A stretch of DNA of 64,000 nucleotides from the NCBI RefSeq assembly GCF_024832785.1, contig NZ_CP116615.1, forward strand, positions 1,364,001 through 1,428,000, written 5' to 3'. Each line of letters opens with the position of its first letter. The first letter of the stretch is position 1. This document shows positions 33,370 through 44,200 of the stretch, piece by piece. The translations under genes were made by a program, and so were the position numbers. This stretch comes from Fontisphaera persica. Its GTDB lineage: Bacteria > Verrucomicrobiota > Verrucomicrobiia > Limisphaerales > Fontisphaeraceae. The notes under the pieces are model-generated. The model was given only the letters and a program-made list of their open reading frames with translations, ran no database searches and had not been told where the DNA came from.

Positions 33370-33652
33370 ATTCAGTTTGTGTTAAAAACGCGTGTCCCCA
33401 TTATGGCATAGTTTGGACAATTCCACAAACCCGCCCAGCCTCATCCTTCCCTCCTCCCCAAGCCGATGTTTGTCTCCTGACAGGAAAGCCTCGGAGCGAA
33501 GGTCCGGGTGGTAAATCAAGGCTTTGAGTGGTGGATTTTGCCGGAGGCAAGAAGTTTTCGTCAAAGCACAGCCCGCCTTTTTCCGGTGACTCTCCCTTTT
33601 TGCTGGCTTTTACAGAGAATCTGGCATTAGCATTCATCCGCCAAAGCCCATT

Positions 33653-35083
33653 ATGGATACGGAAAAATTATACCAGGAGCGCCTGCGTCGTTACGTGGCG
33701 GCCATGCGCCATGAGCAGCCCGACATGATTCCCATCCGTCCCTTTGTGGCGGAGTTCACCGCAAAATATGCGGGGTACACCTGCCAGGAGGTGACCCATG
33801 ATTTTGAAAAGGCCTTTGAGGCTGCCCGCATTTGCGCCCGTGATTTTGACTGGGATGCCATTGTGCCCAACATGGTATATGTCTGGACCGGACTGACCCA
33901 GGCGATGGGCTTGCGATATTATGGCATCCCGGGAATTGGGATGCCGCCAGACACCGGGTTCAATTACATCGAGCCGCCGGAAGATGAGGCATTCATGCGC
34001 GCCGATGAGTATGACGCGCTCATTGAAGACCCCACTGGTTTCCTTTATAATGTGTGGTTTCCTCGCGTTTGCGCCGAGGCTTGCCGCATTGGCGATCCCT
34101 GCACGTATCGCAACAACCTGGCCTATGTCAAAGGCGGCATGGCCATGTTGCATTACTTCCACAGTTTTGGCCGGCAAATTGCGTTGATGCGCTCGGAATG
34201 CGGCACCCCTTCCGCCATTGCCGGCATTTTCAAGGCGCCATTCGACATCATCGCTGATAAGTTGCGCGGCTATGTGGGACTGACGATGGACATGCATGAG
34301 CAGCCGGACAAGGTATTGAAGGCGTGCGAAGCCCTGGCGCCCCACCTCTGCCATGTTGGCCTGACCACAGCCGACCCGGAGAAAAAGCTGCCCATTGGTT
34401 TTTGGATGCACCGGGGATGCGTGCCATTCATTACTCCGGCTCAGTTCAAGTCGCATTACTGGCCCACGCTGAAGCCGATTATCGAGGAGTTCTGGAAAAA
34501 CGGATACCAGACGCTGTTTTACGCCGAGGGCAATTGGAATGCGCATCTGGATGACTTTGCCACCCTGCCCGAGCGCAGCATGGTCTATCACGTGGACCGG
34601 GCGGATATTTTCGAGGTGCACCGCAAGCTGGGACATAGATTCTGCCTGAGCGGTGGCATTCCCAATGTATTGTTGAGTTATGGCAAACCGGAAGAGGTAC
34701 GGCAATTTTGCCGCAAGGTGGCCCAGGAGGTGGCCCGTGACGGGGGTTACATTGCCGACGCCAGTGCCATCATGCAAAACGATACCAGCATCGAGAACAT
34801 GCGGGCGTTCACCCAGGCCTTCCGGGAGTATGGCCAGTACTCCGGTCCCGCCTACACTCCCTCCTTGCCGGAGCCACACCGTGACGACCCCTCACGCCAA
34901 GGATTGCGCGGTCTGGAGGGCTGGCCTGTCACCCGCCGCCGCCCCGGCGTTTGTCTCCCATGGGAGGACAAGGTGAAGGAGTTGCCGGAGATTACCGGCG
35001 ATGCCGAGCTGGTGAAGCGTATTTGGGAAATGACTGACAGTTTTGGCAACCTCTTCATCTGGCAGGTACTACTGAGCTTCTGA
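33653..35083 (+). CDS. uroporphyrinogen decarboxylase (URO-D) family protein
   Basis: A 476-residue protein of the URO-D/methylcobamide methyltransferase superfamily. Family features are Arg-Arg-Tyr-Val-Ala-Ala-Met-Arg-His-Glu-Gln-Pro-Asp near the N-terminus, Phe-Asp-Trp-Asp-Ala-Ile, a central Gly-Ile-Phe-Lys-Ala-Pro-Phe, and late Leu-Ser-Gly-Gly-Ile-Pro and Ile-Ala-Asp-Ala-Ser. It is about 120 residues longer than HemE (about 355 aa) and lacks its N-terminal Arg/Phe-rich substrate motif, so heme synthesis is unlikely. Many such proteins in this phylum are orphan demethylase or methyltransferase relatives. No corrinoid protein gene is adjacent. A strong hairpin terminator follows. Confidence 0.8.
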   Translation: MDTEKLYQERLRRYVAAMRHEQPDMIPIRPFVAEFTAKYAGYTCQEVTHDFEKAFEAARICARDFDWDAIVPNMVYVWTGLTQAMGLRYYGIPGIGMPPDTGFNYIEPPEDEAFMRADEYDALIEDPTGFLYNVWFPRVCAEACRIGDPCTYRNNLAYVKGGMAMLHYFHSFGRQIALMRSECGTPSAIAGIFKAPFDIIADKLRGYVGLTMDMHEQPDKVLKACEALAPHLCHVGLTTADPEKKLPIGFWMHRGCVPFITPAQFKSHYWPTLKPIIEEFWKNGYQTLFYAEGNWNAHLDDFATLPERSMVYHVDRADIFEVHRKLGHRFCLSGGIPNVLLSYGKPEEVRQFCRKVAQEVARDGGYIADASAIMQNDTSIENMRAFTQAFREYGQYSGPAYTPSLPEPHRDDPSRQGLRGLEGWPVTRRRPGVCLPWEDKVKELPEITGDAELVKRIWEMTDSFGNLFIWQVLLSF

Positions 35084-35138
35084 CCGTAGCGATGGGACTT
35101 TACTAACTGTTGGAGCACGATTTGAGTTGTTTGAATAA

Positions 35139-35166
35139 AAAGGCCGGGGATTGCTCCCCGGCCTTT
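35139..35166. terminator. bidirectional Rho-independent terminator
   Basis: A perfect 12-bp GC-rich inverted repeat (35139-35150 with 35155-35166) with a TTGC tetraloop lies between the convergent URO-D-family gene and the giant secreted protein gene. The outer stem is AAA/TTT and each strand runs into an AT-rich stretch, so it can stop transcription from both sides. Confidence 0.88.
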
Positions 35167-35204
35167 GAATTTTCAGCTTCGCACCTTGCGGCGCGAGCTT
35201 TGCC

Positions 35205-38200
35205 TTACGGCGCTGTTGGGCTGGCTGCCACGCGGTAGAACCGGTTGGCTGCAGCCGGCGACGAATCCGTTAGCGTCAAGATGCCACCCGTGCCTTGCAC
35301 CGCCGGCAACCGCTGCCAGTTGGCGTCATTCAGATCGTTCTTGTACTCGATCCAATACCAGACACCCGCCACGGATTCAACGGTGAAGGAGAATCCCGAA
35401 GGGCCAAAGACTGGCGCCGCAATGCTGGGCGGAGGCGGCGGTTCAACAATGGTCACCACCAGGGTGGCTTCCTCACTGAGCGTGCTGCCCACGCTGTTGC
35501 GCACCTCCACCGTGTACACACCCGCCTGCACAGGCATGACATTGGTCAACGTTAATGTGGCATTGGTTGCACCTTCAATGTCCACGCCGTCCTTCTTCCA
35601 CTGGTAAGAGGCCGGGTCACCACCGATGGCGGCCACGGTGAAGGTGACCGTGGTGCCGGCCGCCGCCGTGACATTAGTGGGTTGAGTGGTGATAATGGGC
35701 GCCACCGTCGGATAGACCGTGATGGTGGCCGTGTTGGTGGCCGTCAACCCGATGCCATCAGTTGCAATCAGGGTGATCGTATGGTTGCCCAGTGCCAACT
35801 CTGTCCCCGGCGCCGGAATTTGCTCAATCACCACGTAGCAACCATTGTCGGTCACCTGAACTTGTGAGCGGAGGTCTGGCAGCGCCAGCAGGTGGTTGGC
35901 ACCCGCCCCAATCATCTGGTCTTGCAGACCCGTGACGAACACCGGCGGCTCAGGCGTGGTTTCCGTGACGATGATGGTCACCGCCTGATACACCCGGCTG
36001 CCGGCCTGCCCGTCGTTGACGGCGTAGTAGAACGTATCCGACCCACACAGCGCAGGTGGCGGCGTGTAGATTACCTGCGAACCGGACACGGTGACCGTGC
36101 CACCTTGCGCCGTGTTACGCGGTACTGCCAGGATGTAGAGGTCGTCCACCCAATGCGCCTCGAACTCGCCACCTGTCCGGGCGAAGATGCCGAATCGTCC
36201 GCCGCTGATGGGTTGGTACGGGGTTTGGATGTTATTGAAGTAGGTAACCCCACCCAAGGAGACGTCCACCGTGCCGTCTGCATCCATGCGGATGTAGAGG
36301 TCCTGGTAGTCGGTCATGCTAATCTTGGCGATTGGGTAACGCAGCATCCACGAGCCAACCTTGACCTCGATGGCTGGAGCTTCGTTGCCGCCGCTGTTGT
36401 AGTTGTCAATGTTGACCGTGAAGCCGCTTCCCACACCGTCCTCGGCCGCGCCAGGCGCCGGGCCATTGGGCAGGTCAGTCGCGAAGTTGATGCTGATGCC
36501 ATCAGCCGCATTGGCCGAGCCGCGGCCAATGAACAACTTGGCGCGGATGGTGAACTCAGACACCGCCATGGAGCTGATGGTGGAGTCATTCACCAGGAAG
36601 CTGCCATTCTGGCTGCTCACGGCATCCGTCAATTTGAGAACACCGCTGTTGCCCACGCCGCCCGCCGCGTCAATGTAGCCGTTGCCATACACCATGGTAT
36701 CCGGCGGCAGGAGACCGTCGTTGAAGTTGAAGGACAGTTCACGCGGCAATCCCGCATAGACCCGCTCGAAGTTGAGCGTGGCCCCTTCCGGATCGCTGTC
36801 GTTGGCCAGCAACTGGGCAATAGGCACAGAGACCGGTGTATTCGCCTGGGTCGTGAGGGTGTCAGCCCCCGTGACAGGCCGCTGGTTGACCACGGTGACA
36901 TTCAACGGCTGGCTGGAGGTTTCGCCACCGTGGTTGCCGGCCACCAGGACGTACACGCCGCTGTCCGCCGCCTGGGCGTTGGCCAGTTCCAACGTGGCAC
37001 TGTTGGCGCCCGGGATGACGACGCCATTCTTCAACCATTTGATGGTGAGCGGGCCGCTGTTCGGCGGGTTCACAATGTTACCCGTGAGCGTCACCGTGGC
37101 GCCCAAGTTGACCTGGACGTTCTCCAGCGACGGATCCACCGCCACCGACGGCGCCGGCGGGAAGTACAGGTTGTCGTACACCGCCGTCGCCCGGATGTTC
37201 ATGTCGTGCGACGTCGTGGCCAGACCTAACAACAGCGTACGGGCAAGGGCGGCCACACGGGTGTAGTGCAGCGTCCAATTCACGCCATCATAACTGTAAT
37301 AGGCGGAGAAGTTGTTGCCCTGGCGCACCAGGCGCACCCAGTTGTTCGGGTAATCCGTCAGCGGCGGCCGTACCAAGCCGATGGCGGCATCGCCCGTGCT
37401 CTGGGAGTTCGGCGCCACCGCAGCATCACGCCACTGGAAGGAGAAGGTATTCTGGCCTCCGCGTGGCGTGGAGCACATGTACATGTTGAAACTGTTATTG
37501 TTGGTGGTTTCGCGCGCCATGATGCCTGCCTTCGTCCAGGCATTGGCCTGCGTCAGGCTTTGCACGCGGACACGGACGTCAAAGTCGCCCGTAACCCGGC
37601 GGTACAACAGGTGTTGTCCATCCGCCGTGCCCCAAATATCCGCGCCATCGCAGTTGACGCTAATAACGCCCAAATCCTGCATGGACACCACGCTGGGAGC
37701 TGTGAGTTGGCCCGTCCCCAGCCCAATATCCACGGAGGTGTAGCCGTAATTGAGTACCGCACCAGTGAGGTTGAAGGCGAGGTTGAGCGACCGGTCATAG
37801 GCCATTTGGATGACCAATTGGCAACCGTTGGGCAGATAGGCATCCGCCGACAGTTTGACCGTCCGTCCATCCGGCAACAGCTCGCCCACTGAGAAGCCGA
37901 TGCTGTTGTTATTGCCCAGGTCAATACCGTAGAGGGTGGTATCGGCCGGGTTGTACAGGGTCGTATCCAACATTTCGTTGAATCGCACATACAGGGTATA
38001 GCCGTCCAAAGTGGCCGCCCATTCGATGGCGGGCGGCTCGGTGTCGGCGCCAATGGTTAAAGTGGCCACTGCGCTTTCTACCGGGGCGGCACCCGGCGCC
38101 ATGACCACTACTGAGTAATCCACGGCCACCAAGTCAGGTGTAAGAATCGGTGTGGTGTAAGTCGGCGCGTTGGCGCCAGCAATGTTCACACCGTTGCTGC

Positions 38201-41200
38201 GCCATTGATAGGCCAGAAACTCAGCCGCCCTTAGCGGCTCAGCCGTGGCTCCGACTGACAAGGTGGCGGTGCGATACGGCAGCACGCTGCCACCCTGCGG
38301 CTGTTGAGTAATCGTGACCGCAGACGCAGGCGCATATGCGCCAATGGTGGAGCCACTGAGAGGAGGCAGGGTAGCCGGATCAGTCCAAGCCGGATCCGAA
38401 ACATCAATCCACGGACGGATGGCGAGGCGGAAGTAATCGCCGCCACCGCCTTCCTTGCCCAGCACTTCAAAGAAGTACCGCTGGCCCGCCACCAGGTTGT
38501 TGGTGAACGAGCGCAGACCATCCGCAAATGCGCCCTGGCAGCAAGGCTGATTGATAATTTCCACAGCATTGGCCGGGTTGTCGTCAATGCTGCCACGAAC
38601 AATTACGGCATCATCGTGGGCCACGTAAATGACATGCGGCCCGCTGACCTGCGGGGTGAAAAAGCCGCGCATCACCGCACCGTAGTTGTTCCAGAGTGCA
38701 TCAGTTAGATTATTGCCGAGGTTCACCTGGTTGGTGTAGCCAGTGACATCGGCGGTCAATGCCGCATATTTGACGTTGTTGGTAAGGTCGGTAATCGCCG
38801 AGCCGGCAATGTTGGTGTAGCGCTCGTAATACACAAAGTTGGTGGTGAACGACCACGCGGTGACCGTGGCCACCAAATCGCCTGCAACATTCGCCGTCGC
38901 TGCGCGATCCGCAATGTTGGCCGCCACCACGGTGTACGTGGCCCCCTCAGTCGGCGGCGGGTTCAGGGTCAACAACACATCGCGGTTGTTGCCCAGCAGG
39001 ATTGCGCTGGTCACGGTAAGCGCTCCTGCATCATTGGTCACCAGGTAATTGGCGGTGTTGCCGGCCGAAGCAGCCGAGACCGGCTCGCTGAAGCGCAGCC
39101 AGAACTCGCGCGTGCCACGGAAGCCGCCCTGAGCCGCCACCAACGTGGGCGCCTCAAGGTCGCGCACCACTTGGATGACCGTCGGGCTGCTGGTGATAGC
39201 GTTATAGGCAGTGACCACCACCACATCCACCGACATGCCATTGTGTGCGGCAAATGACAAAGCAGGGGTGGTATAGGTGCGGTTGGTGGCATTGGGCACA
39301 GCCACGCCGTTGGTGCGCCATTGGATGCCAAACAGCGGATAACCATCAATGACGGGGGCAAACGTGACGGTGGCCAGTTCATTGGTGGTGAGGCTGGCCG
39401 GCATGCCTGTCACCCGGGCAAAGGTATTGGGTATCGGCCCAGAGAGGTTGTCAGGTCCAATGCGGGAAATGACGCCATTCACGGGATCAACATCATTGGG
39501 GCCTTTCCAGTTGACGGCCACGTAATCGCCACCACTGCCTTCGCGATGGCGCACTTCGATGTAATAAGCCTTCCCAGCCTGCAGGAAGATGGGCACAGAT
39601 ATGTTCGCCTGGATTCCTGTGGCAGGATTGATACCCCGGCGGCCGCTGGCATTGCTGGTCCAATCCCGCGCATTGCCATAGCTTGGCTCATAGCAGACAA
39701 GCCGGATATTGGCCGGATTTTCATTGGTGCTCAGGTACAACTCACTGTTGTCGTCCGAGGCGATGTAGAAGGTGTAATTGCCCGTACGGTCAGGAATCAA
39801 GAACCCTTGGAAACGCGTAGCATAGTAATCCAAGGCAGGGCTGAGTTGTGGCTTGTCTGGAGTGGTCATGAATTCAATGACCGAGGGCTGGTCGTTAATC
39901 CACACGGCGGTGTTGGTTAACGCGGCCAACGAGCCAGGATTGTTGCCAGAGGTGAAGTTGTATTGTTTGCGGACAATGTATCCTTGCGGCACCCAGAACT
40001 TGTAGGTCGTATCCACAGCCACCGGATTGGGTGGGTTCGCAGAGTCCGTGAGGTTGTTCACCACGACGTTATAGGCCGCTCCGGGCAGGAGGAGTTGAGA
40101 CAGCGTTAACAACACCGTCGTACCATCTGCCTGCAACGCCGCGGAGACCACGGGCACATCGGCAATGCCATCTGTTATCCGATAATTGGCCGGGTTGTTC
40201 GCGGAGGCTGCCGCAAGCGGTTCGTTGAACATAACCCTCACCTGGTCGCGGTTGGCCACGCGAACCTGCGCCCCAATGATGGCCGGGCCCACGTTATCCG
40301 GAGCTGACAGCACTACCGTTGCAATGGCGCTTGCAAAACCGCTGGGCGTGTAGCACATCACGCGGAAGCGGTTGGTCGGCTCGCTCACCGGCGGGGTGAC
40401 ATAAGTACTGGTCAGGGCGTAAGGAATGTTCGTAAACACCCCTGACCCCAACGCCGTTTCTCGTTGCCATACGTATTGGACGGGCAGGCGTGTATCCACA
40501 CCTGCCGCCATGGCGGTCAGGGTGGCGGATTGTCCCGGCGCCACCGTCACCGTGCCGGGCGATTGCAGCACATAGACATCCGTCCGGTTTTCCGGAGCCA
40601 CCGGCATTAGGAAGTAGGCACCGCTGGTGCCCGGTTCCGAGGTGTTGTCAGAAGGCACATAGTAGTTATTCGGGCCGCGAATGATAGCGGTCACGTAGTC
40701 GCCACCGGTGCCCTCCTGCATGACCGCTTCAACGTAGTACCGCTGGCCAGCAGTCAATGGTGCCACGGAGTAACGCGGATTGCCGTTGAGGTTGTTATTG
40801 TAGGCCACGTTGGCTCCTTCAACGCGTGCCACGATTTGCTTGCCGTCCGGTGCTGGCCCCGTCGGGTTCGCAAACAAAATGGAACCGTCGTCGCTGCGCA
40901 CATAGAAGGCGTAGTTACCCGTTTCGGGCGGCACGAACCAGCCAATCACCCGTGCGCCATAGTATTCCATGTTGGCCGGGGCGTAGTTGAAGATGTTCCG
41001 CACATCTACCACATCCGGTCGTTTGTCCACGAACTTTTGATTGAGGTAAATGCCGTTGGCTGGCGTGCCGGGCGCCACGAAATCCCACTTGCCGATTTCG
41101 TCATAGCGTTCCACGCGCACAAAGCCTTGCACCATGAAATGCGAGGTGAAATTCGTCGTCACCGTCAAGGACGGCCCATTGGGGCCCGACGCTCGAATAT

Positions 41201-44200
41201 CGGTGAGGGTCAACGGATAGGTTGTGTAATCACTTTGCAGGCCGGTCTGCAGGAAGATGGCCCGGTTGTCGGAGCGCAGACGCCAGCCAATCACCGGCAA
41301 TCCGCCCCCCACCTGGATAGCATTAGGCGTGAACACAGAAACCGGATCCACGGGACGGTTGAACTCAATTATGGCACCGTCCATGGTGGCTTCTGAGCGC
41401 AAGCGCACGATTTGCAACGGAGTTGGGTCCTCCGCGAAAGCAATGGTGACGCTGGCCTCGGCCCGGCTGAAGAGGTTGCTGACGACGTAAGTATAAACGG
41501 CACCTGCCTCCGCAGGAGTGGCATTGATTTCCAAGGTGTATCCCTGGCCAGAAGCGCCCGGAATGGGAACGCCATTACGGAACCATTGCATGAGATACGG
41601 GCCTGCTCCTTGTATGCCTTTGGCCTTTAAGACCACTCGCCCGTAGTAGGTCAATGGCATGGCAGGCGTGATTTCCTGAATGCTCACCGGACCTAATGTC
41701 GGCTGGAAGAACGAGGCTGGAATAAAGGAATCCGAGGTCGGAGTGGTGGTGCTGTTGATGGTGTAAGCAATGCCAAAACCATCACCACCGGTTCCTTCAG
41801 CGTGGATGAATTCGAAGTAATAACGCTGCCCAGCCACCATATCCACGCCACCCAACTGATAGCGGTTGCCAGTGCCGTAGTTGGTGCCTGAAGAGCCACC
41901 TGTATAGGCAATCAGAACGGCGTCAGAAGGATCCCAGCTATTCACCGCGTTGGTATTCATGAATAAGCGGGAACCATCGTCCGATTTGATCCAGAAGCGG
42001 TACAAACCGGAGCTTTGCGGCACAAAATAGCCGCGAATACGAGCTCCATAGTTATTTAGGGTCGAGTCAATAAAGTTCGGGAAGTTAAACACCGGAGCGT
42101 TGGTGTAATAAATCACATCCGCAAAGGTGCCCAGCACCCGCGGGTGATAGATAAGGTCCTGCAAACGGCCGCCATAGTTGGGCACGTTTTGCCACATTTC
42201 AAACAGGATGGGGTTGTTGACGTAGTTGGGGGCGGTGTTGGTGCGGGAAACTTCTGCCATGGGGTTGTCCGCCGCGTCGGTCATGTTAATAAAGGTCACA
42301 CTATAATTTGCTCCTGGGTTGAGGAGGGTGCCCAACGTGAGCACTACGCGCGAGTTGTTGCCGAAAGGTTCGGCTTTCAACACCGGCACCATGGTGTTGT
42401 TGGCATCCAGCACCAGGTAACTGCTGATGTTGGTGAGCGAAGACAGGCTCATGCCCTCGGAGAAGGTCACCAACAGGCAGTTGGTTGAGCCGGGCGCCAC
42501 AACCATCGAGGAGACCGTGGGAGGCGTGGTGTCACCGGCCATGTTCACCGTTAATTCGGTGGAGATGGCTTGAGCACCGGGGACCTGAACAATGCAACGA
42601 TAACGAGCACCATGGTCGCTCCATAAGCGCAAGGCCGGGGTGGTGTAGGAGGCGCTGGTAGAAGCCACCCCTGGAATGGTGACAAAGGTGCTGCTGCCCG
42701 GATTGGCCCGTTGCCAGATGTACCGAATTTCTGAAGCCGGGGCCACGGTGGCTGTTGCGGCAACGGTAAGCGCCAGTGTGCTGCCGTCATTAACGTTGGC
42801 CGATGCCGCCAGGTCAGTCGTGATGGTGACAGTAGCCCCCGGATAAGTGAAGTCGCCAAAGTCACGGAAGCGGCCCGAAGCCTTGCCCATGTACCAGTTG
42901 GCGTTGTAGTGCACTGTGCCCATCAACCCAATCCACATGGTGGCCGGCGAGCTCTTGGTATATGAACCCGTCAAAACCGTCCAATTGGTGCCGTCGGTGC
43001 TGGAATAAGGCGTGAAGGTGTCACCGGCGCGGCGCAGACGAATCCAGCAGTTGGGGAAGGTAACCACTGGTGTGCCGGCGTTGTGAATGGTGGCAGCACC
43101 ATCTGCCGGGGTGGCACGACGGCCAGCCTCGAAGCGGTTCAGCCCCTGCCAGAGCATGGAGGTGGCCGGCGGGAAGGGATGCACGGTGACCCATGGGGCG
43201 GCAGAGTACAAGTCATCACGGGCAATCAGGCCAAACTTGGCCAGGTCAGAGGAGTTCTGCGGCTCCATAATCAAGGTTTCCGTGGCCCGCACGATTTCCT
43301 CAACGCGGACTTTGATATCGAAGTCACCCGTGCGCGGAATCAGGAAGAAGTAGCCTTGGTCGCTATTTCCCCAGATGTCCGAGCCACCTGCGGAGAAATC
43401 AATGGCGTTGGGAGCGGGGGCAGCCTCTACCGTTCCATAGACCAGCGGATAGCCGATGTTCGTCCCCAAGAAATTCCAATCCCAACCGGTGGTGGCCACC
43501 GTGCCACCGCCTACATTACCACTGGCATCCGCGATGTTGGCCGCCGTAACCGAGAAGGTGGGAGAAGCCAGGGCGGTCAGCAAATCCAGGCGCACTGTCT
43601 TCCAGTCATCCAACAAGGTGGCCTTGCCCACGGTGGCGCCGGTCACGGTGTAGTTTGCGGGATTCTCGGCCGTGGCTTTGTCCACCGTTTCACTGAAGAC
43701 CACACTGGCCAAATAACGGCCTGCGGCACCAGCGGAAACAAGCGTAGGTCCGGTGGTATCCGTGCCTTGCACCGTCAAACGCGCCACACTGCTGGTAACC
43801 GAGCCATAGGCGCTGGAAGCCACCACGTGATACAGCGTGCCGTTCATGGCAGCATTGGCCGGCGGCGTGCGGTAGAGAATGTTAGTGGCTCCCGGAATGG
43901 CCACCCCATTGGCGTACCATTGCAACGAAGGGCTGGCCAGGAGGCTGCCTTCCAGACCCACGCGGAAAGTGGCTATGCTGCCAGGCGTCACGATTTGCGA
44001 GGCCGGAGCGGAGGCAATCAAAGGCAACGGGCGATAGTCCTCATAGATGGCCAGGTCATCGAGGTTATCAGTGCCGGTATCGTTGTTGCCACGGAAGGAG
44101 ATATAGACAGAGGAATCACGCGCGATGACAGAATTGGGAATCAAGGTGGGCGCAAAATAGTGGATCATGCGGCCGGGTGCCAGGCCGTCACTGCCGAAGT

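Noticed and set aside
33668-34879. A 403-codon minus-strand frame opposite the URO-D-family gene
   Set aside because: The plus-strand product shows clear family motifs; the minus frame is an effect of GC-rich codon use.
35892-37229. A 445-codon open frame on the plus strand opposite the giant gene
   Set aside because: Antisense shadow of the Big_9/lectin region; Arg/His/Val-rich translation with no recognisable motif.
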